A stretch of 64,000 nt of DNA from Dolomedes plantarius (GCA_907164885.2 OU015492.1:189257338-189321337); one strand, 5' to 3'; positions 33,007 to 48,717 are shown, counted from the first letter of the stretch. Program-made: numbers and translations. Notes: generated from the sequence alone by a model not told the origin.

Positions 33007-35625
33007 GTATAAAATTAATAATGATTAATTATCTACATAGCCAAACACATTAACCCTTTTACCGGCTCAATTCGAAACTCTAATTCACCTATCCTGGCTT
33101 CTGAAACTTGTACAGTTCTACCCTTCAAGCGGCCCGATTCCCTGGAAAAAAGTTTGTTTTCACTGCAAAGATACTTCTTTCCCCCTTTTCGGAAGTATCT
33201 TTTGCTTGTCACCGCAACCCTCTACAGTAATAAAATTTAGCACCCCGCTAGTGTCTCCCCCAAATTTGTTCCCCAACAAGAAAGCGGAATTTTTCTAGGA
33301 AACCGTACGTGTGTGTGTGTGTGGCTTATTCCACCCCCTCTAGCCGTAGGCTAGACCAGAGGAAAAGGGGGACAGCTTTTGAGGGTCGTGTATAAGAGAT
33401 TTCCGTTCCTCTGAAACACTCCTCCGTAGCGGTTGATGATAACGTTAAAATGCTATGAAAATTTGGCAAAAATATTATATTCAATTTCTTCCAAACTTCA
33501 GATATTTTCAAAACAAAGCATTCGAAAATATAAATTAAATATTAAATATTTCAGATTTTAAACCATCTCTTATAGTTTTAAGTTAATAAAAATTTCTAGA
33601 GAATTCCATTAAATATTTCATCTCACTAGCATAATATTTTTCACACGTTTTCCCATATAAATTTTATTTCTTCATTGATTTCAGGAACCAAAAATTTAAA
33701 CTTCTATAATTACCATTTTGTTACACAGAAGATACATTTTAACAGCCGTAAAAATATTTACACATTCTGAAACACTGCAAGTGGTTAAAAAATGTTATAA
33801 GTGTACATTTTGTATAATTAAAACATAATAATACACAAATTATTTAAATGTGTCATGTTACAATCACATTGTTTTATCCTATGAATTTTATATTTCATTG
33901 TTAAACGAATTACACTCACACAAAACGATAAAAGAATATTGCAGTTCACACACAGAATTACTTATTGTTTCGTATATGTAATGAAATTTCGGAAAAAAGA
34001 ATGATTTTAACAAACCAAAATTAGATAATATTAAATTTTAGAATTAAGGTTATAACATAATATTCCATTTTTGGCATGATCTCAAGGTTAGTACAAAAAG
34101 TGACACACAGTACCCAAAATGACTGCTCAAAGGTTATGCTTGAATATATATGGTTTATTTACACTACTATACATTTTATATAAAAATAACACTTTCAAAA
34201 AAAAAAGAATTCATTAAACTTTCTTCAAATTATTTAATCCTATTCTAAATTTCCTTCAAGTTAATCATTCAATGCAATTTTTCTAGATATTCACCAATGT
34301 TAACCTAAATTATCACAATTAATTTCAACAATAAATATTTGCTAATAGATACGCACATCATTGATAATCAATTCCACCAGTAATAAAATTCCTCATCATA
34401 ACTTTGTTACTACAATTACATTCATCAATAATCTTTACTAACAGTTATACACCTCAATAATAATAGGTTTTGCCAGTAATTAAATTCTTCAACATAACTT
34501 TGTTACTACCAATTAAAATCATCAGTAACATTTATTAATAGTTACACACATCATAGTCAAAATCATCAATCATCATTTCTCAACATAACTTTGTAATTAA
34601 TATTTAAATTATTTTCAATCTTTCACTCAAAATCTTAAAATTTTAGGAATGCCGAAATTAGAGTTCCAAATGACTTCCCTAAATGACTTCATTAATATAA
34701 AATACTCTGAAACAAATGCGCCTACCTTGGCTGACATCGATGACACCACATGTATACAAATGAGTTTCAGTCCTCGGACTCATTAACACACACAGGTATG
34801 AGGATAATAATCCGTTGCGTCATAATTGGCAGTCCACGTAGAATATCAGTAAACACAGTCTGGAAGTCACCACTCAGTTCTTGGTCCTTGTGCAAGGGTG
34901 CAGTCTCACGGCTGGCATGGAGTTGATCGTTGTGGTTAAGGAAACAGGCTCAAACTCTTAGCGTCAGTTCCAGATCATTGGGCAAGGGTGCAGAATCTCT
35001 CAGCTGGCATGGGGTTGATCCTTGTGGCTGAGGGAACAAGCTCAAATCCGTGTAATCTGGTAATCAACTATTTTATCATGCAAGGGTCAATAGCGACATG
35101 GTTTCACCCTTGCTTTTGGTTTCGACTCATTTATTCTATATGTTTCCACGACAGTATATTTTCTTTCATATTACAAATGAATAATTATATCGCTAAAAAT
35201 TTGTTAGTTCTTTCTGATGTTACAATTATAGATGCAATGATCTTGTTATAACCTTAATACATAATACCATATTTTCAAGTGCTACAATTTTTTACAACAG
35301 AAGATCGATAATAGATCGCTATATCATACACAATTGCTTATTTCTTATTATGTGAAAATGTGATGTAAACAAAGACGTATAGTTATTTTGAATATAGAAA
35401 TATATGTTAAACATTCTATTCTTTTGTATGGTATTTTTCAAAACAGGAAGCGGGGCACAAAGCTTCATCACAAATTTTGCATGAATGGATAGAGATATTT
35501 TCTTATTCAGAAGAAATGTTTTCTTCCGTTATTCTCTCTATTAAAGTCTATTTTCTTGTGTTTAAAGAATACCGAAATGTGGGAGAGGTTAGAAATTCAA
35601 AGAAGAGCGCCTGCAACGAGACTTT
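33007..35625. other. Non-coding interior of the long-inverted-repeat element
   Basis: AT-rich, without gene-like frames. It contains a hairpin (33165-33205: GCAAAGATACTTC inverted to GAAGTATCTTTTGC), a short GT run near 33309, three ~91-96-bp imperfect direct repeats marked by ACTTTGTTAC at 34401, 34497 and 34588, and a ~89-bp tandem pair marked by GCAAGGGTGCAG at about 34893 and 34982. Confidence 0.7.
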
Positions 35626-36221
35626 GAAGCTACCTCCATTATCAACGCGCATTTTATAGTCAATATCTTAATTCCTGTTAGGTGTATGACAAAAATGTAT
35701 AAAATCGTTTTTGTACATAATTTAATGTTTTTTAATTTTTGAAATAAACTTTTGTTACGTAAAGTTAATATTTCCCTAGTTATTTGGAAAAATACAAAAA
35801 CCCTTCCCATTAAGTGTAAAACTGATTTGGCTAATTATGGTATGCACATGCGCGGGCATTTCCCCCCCCCCCCCACCGCGATGGGGAACCGCGCTTGCGC
35901 ATCCCAGGTTCGATAGTGCGCTCTTTTCAAAGTCAATTATCTTTGTTCCTGATAGACATATAAAAAAATGTTAGGAATGATTTTTGTTCATAATTTAATG
36001 CTCTTTAATTTTTGCATTTAATTATTTTTTATAAAAGCAATATTTTTAAAGATATTTGCAATAAACCAAAAAAGTGTACACATTTTTCAAGATGGCGGCG
36101 AAAGCTCAAGTCTGATTGGTGGGGACTTTTAGTATGTTCATTAGCATGCCTAAACAAACATCTCCACCAATTTTCAAAACTTTCATATTTTTTTTTAGCC
36201 ATAGAACCTATTTTGACTGGG
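35626..36221. repeat. Right terminal inverted repeat of the 6.65-kb element
   Basis: Inverse of 29570-30166. Differences include a run of 14 C in place of a shorter G run in the left arm (near 35864) and several single-base changes, so the arms have diverged since insertion. Confidence 0.85.
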
Positions 36222-36239
36222 CTATAAGGAATTAATTTG

Positions 36240-36579
36240 AAATAGTGTACCTCAAGAGGAAAAGAAGGTGGCAGAGAACGCAGTCCAGTGGCACACCCAG
36301 GATTTAATCTTGATGGGGGGGGGCGAGTTGAATGGATAAATATTTTTAAAATGCAAATTCAATATTCATAATACAATTATTTCTTTTGGGGTGGGGCAGG
36401 GCCCCTTTGCCCACGCCCTGGGTGCGCCACTAACGCTGTTGCGCTGTGGACCACAGAGAGACCGAACAACGCAAAAGTGGTGCGAGAAATGTGGAAAGTG
36501 GATATGTAATGACCATTTGAAAAATGCATGTGCAGAATATTTTAATTACTTTTATTTTGACTGTATGGTTGATTTGTAA
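36240..36579 (+). pseudogene. piggyBac transposase, C-terminal cysteine-rich tail
   Basis: After removing a 147-bp MITE insertion (36285-36431), the frame leads into RDRTTQKWCEKCGKWICNDH, then stop TAA at 36577. A basic stretch followed by CxxCxxxxCxxH is the C-terminal zinc-binding domain of piggyBac transposases. It pairs with the N-terminal part at 29038-29566, on the same strand. Confidence 0.82.
36285..36431. mobile_element. 147-bp hAT-type MITE with 8-bp target duplication
   Basis: The inverted ends are CCAGTGGCACACCCAGG and CCTGGGTGCGCCACT. Flanks AACGCAGT (36277-36284) and AACGCTGT (36432-36439) match at 7 of 8 positions. CAGTGGC-like ends and 8-bp duplications are typical of hAT elements. 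It carries no gene and interrupts the piggyBac tail. Confidence 0.82.
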
Positions 36580-36794
36580 TAAACAATATTTATCTTTGTA
36601 AAATTTAATTGTTTTATTTGTGTTATATACTCCTAAAAAACTACAGAAATAATTTGTTTACAAAAATGTTAAATACATATGGAAATAATACCGACATAAA
36701 AGTGGGTGACACTTGTCCCCACTGATTATTATTTGATTATTTGATCTTATATTTCTGAATTTTCTTCACCCCAACAATACTTGCGTTATGTTAA

Positions 36795-37734
36795 CTTCAT
36801 TTTCCGTTGTCATTTCTTACAGAGATATAGCGATGCCCTGTAACAAAGCCCTGGACAGACCGTGTAGAACCATGATCGCCTAAACTCGAGCGTTGTGCTA
36901 ATCCAACTGAAATATCACGGCAATTTGAGAAAATATCATTTTTAAATGTCATTCTACAAAAGTTATAAACAGACACTATAAGAGGACAGAGAATGTCGCA
37001 TCCAGCAAGCCTTAAAACTCTTAAAATAAAACCACTTGATCTGATAATTCCCCTATCCCTAAGAAATAGTTAAAATTATGTTGTGCCAATTAAGACAAAT
37101 AATTTCAAAATACTCTAATACGGAAACTGTAAAATAGCTATCCCAAGCAGAAAGTGTGTTCGTATAAGAAATAAACATTTGGAGGTAAAAGTAGTTGACT
37201 TAAAGGAAATGTTTGAAATCGATAGATATCTATATTACTACGCCGCTAGATTTCTAAAAGACAAGAAACTTTCACAAGCGATTGTAAATTCGCATTTCTT
37301 ACAAAAGACGTCAAAAATTTGTTTTTCACGAGGGATATTTATCTTTAGAGAGATTTATCCTTGCTGGGAAGTAAGAATAAAGCAACTTTAAAAGTAATGT
37401 GGGAGAGTCAAGGGCAAACCAAACAATACGAAATCCCCAAACCTAATTGTGTAATCCGAAGAGTATTTTTTTCGTAAAGCAAATATCACCCTATTCCTGA
37501 TTTTAACTATTCATATTTTTCGTCTTCACTTTGTAAAGTATACCCTGACTGAGAACTTGAAAAGTGTTTTACCATTAATAATATATTTTTTTTCAGGGTG
37601 ACTGGAATAATGGCTTAGATTATCACACATTCTGTAACCTCAGTTTTTCCAGAATTCTCGTTTATGAACAACCCACGTTAAAAGTACCTATTTTCGTGAA
37701 CGATGAACCGTAGAAAATTTTCCCTTTAATAAAA
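36795..37734. other. Interval without recognised feature
   Basis: I looked here for the rest of the BEL polyprotein (RNase H, integrase) and did not find it. A 70-codon frame at 37179-37391 is unrecognised. Confidence 0.5.
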
Positions 37735-37983
37735 TGAGGCTGTGAAAGACAAAGAGGTGTAAGTCAGTAAGTCAAGTGGTGTAAGTCAAAAGAGTTTTAT
37801 ATCAAAAACTACAAAAAATTCCACCATAAATTGAATAAATTATAATTCCTAATAATTATTATAATATTTCAAATAATAACTATTTTCAATTCAACTATAA
37901 ATTGAACATGGAGATTACATTTTTGCCCTCAAATGAAAAAAGGTGAAAATGTGACTTACACCACTTTGCCTTTCACCGCCTCA
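37735..37983. mobile_element. 249-bp MITE with ~30-bp inverted repeats
   Basis: Starts TGAGGCTGTGAAAGACAAAG and ends CTTTGCCTTTCACCGCCTCA; the inner GGTGTAAGTCA motif is also inverted (TGACTTACACC). No coding sequence. No clear target duplication, so the superfamily is open. Confidence 0.75.
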
Positions 37984-38104
37984 AATGTAAAATTAATGGC
38001 AAAGATGTGCTATGACGTTGAAGGTAAACATTAGTGACCCCCATTTCCTGATGGATTAAGGCACTAATGTAATAACTCTCTTCTTCTCGCTCCAATAACA
38101 TGTG

Positions 38105-38287
38105 CCAGGTAGTTGGTCGAATGGCTAGGGCGCTGGCATTCGGTTCACATCCTGTGGGTTCGAGTGCCACTATTGGCACGGATGTTTGTAGCCGTTCGGT
38201 ATCGGCTTTAAACTGTAGGTCCCTGTCTAATTAGACCTCATGTAGCAAAAAGTTGACCGTAGCGCTCCAAACCAAAAAAAATAACAC
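38105..38287 (+). mobile_element. tRNA-derived SINE
   Basis: TTGGTCGAATGGCTAGGGCG provides an A-box and GGGTTCGAGTGCC (38157-38169) a B-box, at tRNA-like spacing (~40 bases). The tRNA-related head is followed by a ~100-base body (CTGTAGGTCCCTGTCTAATT) and an A-rich tail near 38272-38284. Transcription would be by RNA polymerase III and movement by a LINE's enzymes; no partner LINE is seen here. Confidence 0.82.
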
Positions 38288-38382
38288 AATCTATTAAACC
38301 AATCACCATCGAGCATCAGACGGTTCAGGTTAATATTTCGTGGTAACTACCACCACCACTTTATCTGAGCTTTATATATATA

Positions 38383-38884
38383 CTAGCATTATTGCCCGGT
38401 GTTGCCTGGGTAGATATATAGATATAAAATATTTCATGCATTCCATCAAAAAAATACTGGGCTGCACTCCCGCTCTTCATGTTCATCTGGCCAGACAGAA
38501 TGCGCTTAGCACGTTTCTACTGAAATGATATACAAACAATAAGAAAGAAAGAAACTTTGAGCCTGCGGACCTTCGTCTGATTTTAAGGTCATTCCCAACC
38601 CTCTTTCCCGCATTGTAATTTGACCCCCATCCCCCTCCGTCATCCTCAAACCACCCCTCTTAACGCAGCTGGTCGAGGGGAATCCACAGGGGGTAGACGC
38701 ACCTCTATCGGGCACAAAAAACATTAAAAAATTAATTTAAAAAAACTAATTGAGCCCCAAATTTCGTTTTTCCTGATTTAAGTTTATCGGGTCCAAAACA
38801 TTAACTGTGCCAAATTTGGTCCCGGTGGGTGAAACAGTCTATGATTCTATAGCGGACAAACAAACAGACAAGCTCTTATATATA
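38383..38884 (-). mobile_element. Helitron-type repeat, family B, copy 2 (minus strand)
   Basis: Shares both tips with 20016-21001: CTAGCATTATTGCCCGG at the plus-strand left and GACAAGCTCTTATATA at the right. Interior similarity includes TACTGGGCTGCA and TTGAGCCCCAAATTTCG. Shorter than copy 1 by about 480 bp. It meets a family A copy at 38885. Confidence 0.65.
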
Positions 38885-39628
38885 ACACACAGACCAAACA
38901 GCTGGACCTAAAGGTCTGATATTTTGCATGGCGATTCTTATTATGGTGTAAGGGTGCACTAAGAAATATTTTTGAAAAATTCTTCTTAGATTTTTTAAAA
39001 TTAAATTTTTAAGCTGTTTTTGCAACTTTTTTTAAGTTTCCATTTAAAATAATAATTTGATGGTTATAAAATTTGTATCACGAGAAAGATCATAAAAATT
39101 CCTTTAAAATGAAATCTTTTTCGAACCTTTACCTCGATTTTCTGATTTTTGGTGAATTTTTAAAGATTAATTTTTAGAATTTAATTTATTAAATGCTAAT
39201 CACGTGATTTCTTTCTGGTACCTTAAATAAATTTATCGTCACGTGCATAACAACTAAATAGACAAAAAAATATTTTTTCCCTTGCTAATGCGGCAGACGA
39301 CTGGACACAATCCAAAAATATATTAAAATGCAGTAAAAGATATGTTTCGCAAACTGTACTATATTAACTGTACTATATTCTTTAGTAAGTGCTATTAGAT
39401 TTAATTTGAATATTTTCCTCTACATTATTTTGTCTATAAAAATATCCCGTACGATTTTTTTATAAATATATATTTTTGTTTTTTTACATCAATTGCTTAC
39501 ATTGATCGTCGTATTTATTATAAATAAATATATATATATTTATTTATTTATTTTTACATTAATTGCATGAATTGACCGTTTTATTGAATTTGAATGTACT
39601 CCGTAGCGAAGTACGGGTATTCAGCTAG
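38885..39628 (+). mobile_element. Helitron-type repeat, family A, 5'-truncated copy
   Basis: Begins inside the family A sequence (ACACACAGACCAAACAGCTG), lacking the TC start and CTGACTGA run, and ends GCGAAGTACGGG..TTCAGCTAG at 39628 with T outside. It joins family B copy 2 head-to-head. Confidence 0.75.
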
Positions 39629-39629
39629 T

Positions 39630-40271
39630 TAAATGCAAACACGCATTCCTCACATGTTTGTTTATAACAGGAGTTCTTCATTGTAATGTTTTATTTACTT
39701 GTAATTGCAATTTCTTACACGACATTGCATGATGAGGTGTCAAATCACGTGAAGTTACGTCTCCCGTGATCAAAGCGTTAGAATTAAAAATAACCACTCT
39801 GAATAACGTTAAGTTAAGGAAACTTTTAATTTTTTCCCCATAATCTTAATGACTGTCATCTCATTCTTCCCTTCTTTCTGTTTTGTATGTTGATTAACGG
39901 GAGAAAGAAATGATTATAGGAATTATCTATCATGCTACATTAAGAATAAATTTTAGTTGGAGCTTATTTGCGATTAATGCAGACTTTTGCAAGGACTAAT
40001 TTTATAGATTCCATCATTGCTTACGGCCGTAAAGGTGATTTTTTTTGCATTTTAATTTTGAAAAAATAATGTGGGTCAATAACGATGATAAATGTATCGT
40101 GAAATGTTACATGTGTCATCCTATACCCCATTCAAAAGCTTAATTTTTTTTCAGGTTTAAAACAATTCAAGGTCTCTAACGAATTAAAATAATAAATGTA
40201 AATATAATTGCTTCTGTACAATAAAAGTGTGGGTGTTTAGGGAGTCCCCACACGAGTTAGAAATATGGAAT
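39630..40271. other. Interval without recognised feature
   Basis: AT-rich and lacking notable open frames, between two Helitron-type copies. Confidence 0.5.
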
Positions 40272-40272
40272 A

Positions 40273-40404
40273 CTAGCTGAAAACCCGCACTTCGCTACGG
40301 AGTGCATTCAAAGTAAATACAACGGTCAATGTATGAAATTAATGCCAATATATATATATATATATATATATAATAAATACGACGATCAATGTATATAATT
40401 GATG

Positions 40405-40447
<43 letters not shown>

Positions 40448-41044
40448 AAAAAATCGCAAGGGTTATTTTTATAGATAAAATAATGAGAAGAAGATATTGA
40501 AATTAAATATAATATAAAGAATACTAAAGAATATAGTACAGTTTGTAGAACATTTCTTTTACTGTATTTTAATATTTTTTTGGATAATGTCCAATCGTCT
40601 GCCGCATTATCAAGAAAAAAAAAATATTTTTTGTCTATTTAGTTGTTATGCACGTGACGATAAATTTATTTAAAGTACCAGAAAAGAAATCACGTGATCA
40701 GCATTTAATAAATTAAATTCTAAAAATTCACCAAATATTAGGAAATGGAGGTAAAGATTCGAAACAGATTTCATTTTAAAGGAATTTTTATGATCTATCT
40801 CGTGATATAAATTTTATAACCCTCAAATTATTATTTTAAATGCAAACTTTAAAAAAGTTATAAAAACAGCTTAAAAATTTAATTTAAAAAATATAAGAAG
40901 AATATTTCAAAAGTCTTTCTTAGTGCACCCCTACACTATAAGAAGAATCGCCATGCAAAATTTCAGCCCTTTAGGTTCAGCGGTTTGGTCTGTGCGTTGT
41001 ATGTCAGTCAGTGAGTCAGTTACGGAACTGTTTTATATATATAG
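40273..41044 (-). mobile_element. Helitron-type repeat, family A, minus-strand full-length copy
   Basis: The plus strand starts CTAGCTGAAAACCCGCACTT and ends GAACTGTTTTATATATATAG, the inverse of the family A tips. The left flank is A, as expected for insertion between A and T. Two TA tracts (40349-40372 and 40409-40442) lie inside, in the same places as in other copies. Confidence 0.78.
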
Positions 41045-41045
41045 G

Positions 41046-41980
41046 TTGCAGCATGATTAAAATTGTTCTGGGGTCCACAAATATGTATGGTAATCTTTTT
41101 AATTATGCTTTTGATGTTACATGTTAACTTCTTCAACGAACAATATTATCTAGTGCTGCCATCTAGTTATCAAACGAGAATATAGAAACGTTTCCGAAGC
41201 ACTGTTTTTTATTAATGTATTGTTTTAAATTATATGATATTTCAATGGGATAGAATTATAAAAGCCTATACAGGAGACACTATTCAAATGTAATAAAATT
41301 AATTTAAAGTAATAAACTATAGAAAATAGTAAGAATATATTTAGCATGTAATTTTGAGTCTGATATAAAAGTCTTTTGATGCTTTGTGAATTGTCACCGG
41401 TGAAATATATCACTTAATTATCTACACTTAAAGAAGATTTAAGACTTGATTAGTATTTTATAAAAATGTTTAGTTGATAAATTCATTAATAGATTCTTCA
41501 TTTTAGTTATTAAATCATAACTAATAACTTCAAGCACAATATGATGAATAGCCTGACATCTAAATCTTTTCGTGTTGTGTTTTTCTTTGAATGATAGACA
41601 GAACGTACGTCAATTTTGCATTTCTATATTTTAATTTTGATAATCCTAAGGGTGAAAATGGTGTACATTTTACTTCTGTAGTTTTAAGAAGTGAAATACT
41701 TCTACTCCTCCGAGAAAATGAATATTTGATTTTCATCGTAAGAATTCAGCCCGTTAACCCGTTGAGCATAAACAGATGACTGAGGCTAATAAATACTTTT
41801 CCCCCCAAGGAGTAAGATGAGTAGATAATAATGAAATGTTGTAGAAAAAATTCTCTTACGAAATATAAATTTAAAAAAAATTGAATTTTTATTTTCAAAT
41901 CTAAAAAGGTGTGATAAATTCACACCTTTTGCATTATGCATGAACTCAACTAGTTAAAGGCTTGTACCAGGCATTGTACC
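41046..41980. other. Interval without recognised feature
   Basis: AT-rich. The open frames at 41225-41413 and 41591-41779 have no recognisable motif. Confidence 0.5.
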
Positions 41981-41988
41981 ATCAGAAG

Positions 41989-43512
41989 CAGGGCCGTTCC
42001 TAGGGTAGCTGCCGCCGGTGTTGAGAATAATTCACCCCCCCCCCTCTCATACCGTATGGATTAATTGAAATTACTCTGAAATATTTTTATCTTAGATAAA
42101 ACAACGAATTACAGAAAATATTATAAATTTAGTTTATTTTTTAATTTTACAACCTAACATAATAATTATTAATGTATTGATATAATATCCAAATGAATAC
42201 ATTATATTAAATACAACACATATCTATTAATACATATACTTAATAAGTCAGTCAAAAAGCTTAAATAATCTTTGATTTCCTTGCTTTTTTTTAATGCAAA
42301 TTTTGTTATAATATCTTATACATCTATATCTTCCGAAATGTCCTTTTCTATACTAATAATAGATAAGTCTGAAAGCCTTTCTTGTCCCATTGTTGATCTC
42401 AAATAATTTTTTATTATTTTAAGTTTTGAAAGGCTTCTTTCCCCGCTAGCTACAGTCACAAGTAATATTAAAAAAAAAACGTATGGCAATCACTAAATTT
42501 GGAAACAGATAGATGAGGTTATTTGTAAATAGGTATTGAATTACATTTAACGCGTTCATTTCAGGGGAAATATAGGGTGCAACGTTGTCAATTTCATTGC
42601 ATAAATCTTCAGCTATAATATCTTTTTCATTTTAAAATGGATCATGCAACATACTTTCCACAGATTTACATTGTGTAGACCTATTTGATTTATCTGTTTT
42701 AAGGAAATTATTTAGGTCGTTGAAGAAATTGAAAACTGTGTGATGTTGTTTTATTTGTTCGAACTTTTCTTCTATTTTTGATAATGCAGTGTCCAATATT
42801 ACAAAGTAAAAATTAATTTTGAATTGGTCTTCTGGATTTTTTGGATCCTCGTCTTTACATTCGTACTGAAATAAACGTTTTTTTGTTCGGGGTCTAACAA
42901 TATTAACCATAGGAAATGAAGGGTCGCAATCGATGGTAACAATCGAAAACAAATATCAAACCATAAATGCATTATTCCAATTTCTAACTGCTAACCGTGT
43001 AAAAGAAAAAATGTCATCAAGTTTACTTACCCGTGAAATATTTTTATTGGTCAGCAATCACAATATCGAGCACAAAAATTAGAGACAAAAAGCTTTGTTT
43101 TTCAGTTGTTGAGATTGGCACATTCAAAATAAATATAGTGCAAATTATCCCGGTCCGTGTATTTATAGGCTCAGGGCATAAACGAGTATTTACCTGTAAC
43201 CTGACAAAAACCGCCCGCACCGACGCGATTGGATGGGATGATGAGTTAAAACGTGTTAAAACAAAAACGAACAATGCATTTCCCAACTGGTTGCGACGTG
43301 GAGTAGCGTTTTTAAAACCAATGTGGTTTTGTTTATTTCCAGTTATACTTGTAAAATGCATTTTTAACCCTAAGTAGTTACCTAGCATAATGATAATATT
43401 TTTATATTGATTATTTTACTAATAAATTAGTTTACATTTTTTTAAACCGGGTGGCTGACTTGCCGCCCGTGTGCCCCGCACCCCTGGCAACCCGAGGGTT
43501 GGAACGGCCCTG
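41989..43512 (-). mobile_element. hAT transposon relic, 1524 bp
   Basis: Ends CAGGGCCGTTCC (left) and GGAACGGCCCTG (right) are perfectly inverted over 12 bases. Flanks ATCAGAAG (41981-41988) and TTTAGAAG (43513-43520) match at 6 of 8 positions, consistent with an aged hAT target duplication. It contains the C-terminal half of a hAT transposase on the minus strand. Confidence 0.85.
42316..42952 (-). pseudogene. hAT transposase, C-terminal portion
   Basis: The upstream piece (42632-42952) contains VNIVRPRTKKRLFQYECKDE and EDQFKINFYFVILDTALSKI. After an in-frame TAA it continues to LLVTVASGERSLSKLKIIKN and YLRSTMGQERLSDLSIISIE, the hAT C-terminal dimerisation signature. A stop at 42316-42318 ends it. 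The N-terminal BED zinc finger and first catalytic residues are missing; full hAT transposases of this type exceed 600 residues. Non-functional. Confidence 0.88.
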
Positions 43513-43712
43513 TTTAGAAGTAAGTCTTTGTCCTGGGCTTAAGCAGTTTGAAAAGGGATTAAATTTAAAAATATCATTTTAGTTAGTAAGCTATAAAAAT
43601 GATGCATAAAAGGACAGGTTTTCATTTGGAGTCTTAAAATGAATAGTTTTCTATTTCACGGATTTTTGGTAAGGGAAAAAACAAAAAACAACTAACTAAA
43701 CTTCGTGCAGGG

Positions 43713-43998
43713 TGTCCATAATTAAAGTCCCACTTTCAAAAGGCTGCAAAAAAGGAACCACTGGTCAGAATGACTTCAAATTTGAACTGAATATACTGGA
43801 AGAAGGGGGAAACGATTTGGCATAATAAAAAAAAGTTCCCAAAATGTATCAATAGATGGCGCTGTAACATTCTGGAACTCTTTTTTTATTATGCCAAATC
43901 GTTTCCCCCTTCTTCCAGTATATTTAGTTCAAATTTTAAGTCATTCTGACCAGTGGTTCTTTTTTTGCAGCCTTTTGAAAGTGGGACTTTAATTATGG
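43713..43998. repeat. Fold-back MITE with ~130-bp inverted arms
   Basis: The left arm (43713-43842, TCCATAATTAAAGTCCCAC inward) and right arm (43866-43998) are inverted copies. They share GAAGAAGGGGGAAACGATTT and the inner GTTCC/GGAAC pair, around a ~24-base centre containing GATGGCGCTG. The left edge has AGGGTGTCC, an IS630/mariner-like tip that the right edge lacks. The breakpoint of the 6.25-kb tandem duplication lies in the right arm, at 43949. Confidence 0.85.

Positions 43999-48713
<4,715 letters not shown>

Positions 48714-48717
<4 letters not shown>

Larger units (their letters stand above)
29570..36221 (+). mobile_element. 6.65-kb DNA element with ~597-bp terminal inverted repeats, unassigned superfamily
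   Basis: The left terminus reads CCCAGTCAAAATAG and the right terminus is its inverse, ending CTATTTTGACTGGG at 36221. Inverted identity, with indels, extends 29570-30166 and 35626-36221. The interior holds one degenerate plus-strand gene with a CXC domain (30404-32935) and 2.6 kb of non-coding DNA. It sits inside a piggyBac transposase, so it is an insertion. A target duplication is not obvious. Long inverted repeats recall Polintons, but no DNA polymerase, integrase or capsid frame is present. I cannot name its superfamily. Confidence 0.8.
28745..36794 (+). mobile_element. piggyBac element, disrupted by internal insertions
   Basis: TTAA at 28741-28744 is followed by CCCTTCAATACTCGCG and the near-palindrome GTGGGGGACATATGTCACCC (28760-28781). 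Near the right side, GTGGGTGACACTTGTCCCCA at 36702-36722 is the matching inverted subterminal palindrome. A TTAA at 36791-36794 is a possible right border, but the sequence next to it is not a good inverted copy, so the right end is uncertain. N- and C-terminal transposase pieces lie at 29038-29566 and 36240-36579. The middle is occupied by a 6.65-kb element. BEL sequence does not resume after 36794. Confidence 0.75.

Noticed and set aside
29570..36221. Polinton/Maverick or other self-synthesising element
   Set aside because: Long TIRs fit, but there is no DNA polymerase B, integrase, packaging ATPase or capsid frame, and 6.65 kb is too small.
36702..36794. Firm right border for the piggyBac element at the TTAA at 36791
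   Set aside because: Sequence next to this TTAA resembles the left end in direct rather than inverted orientation, so the border is only provisional.
43033..43388. Two overlapping 114-residue frames on opposite strands
   Set aside because: Both lie in the 5' non-coding part of the hAT relic and have no known motif; neither strand is favoured.
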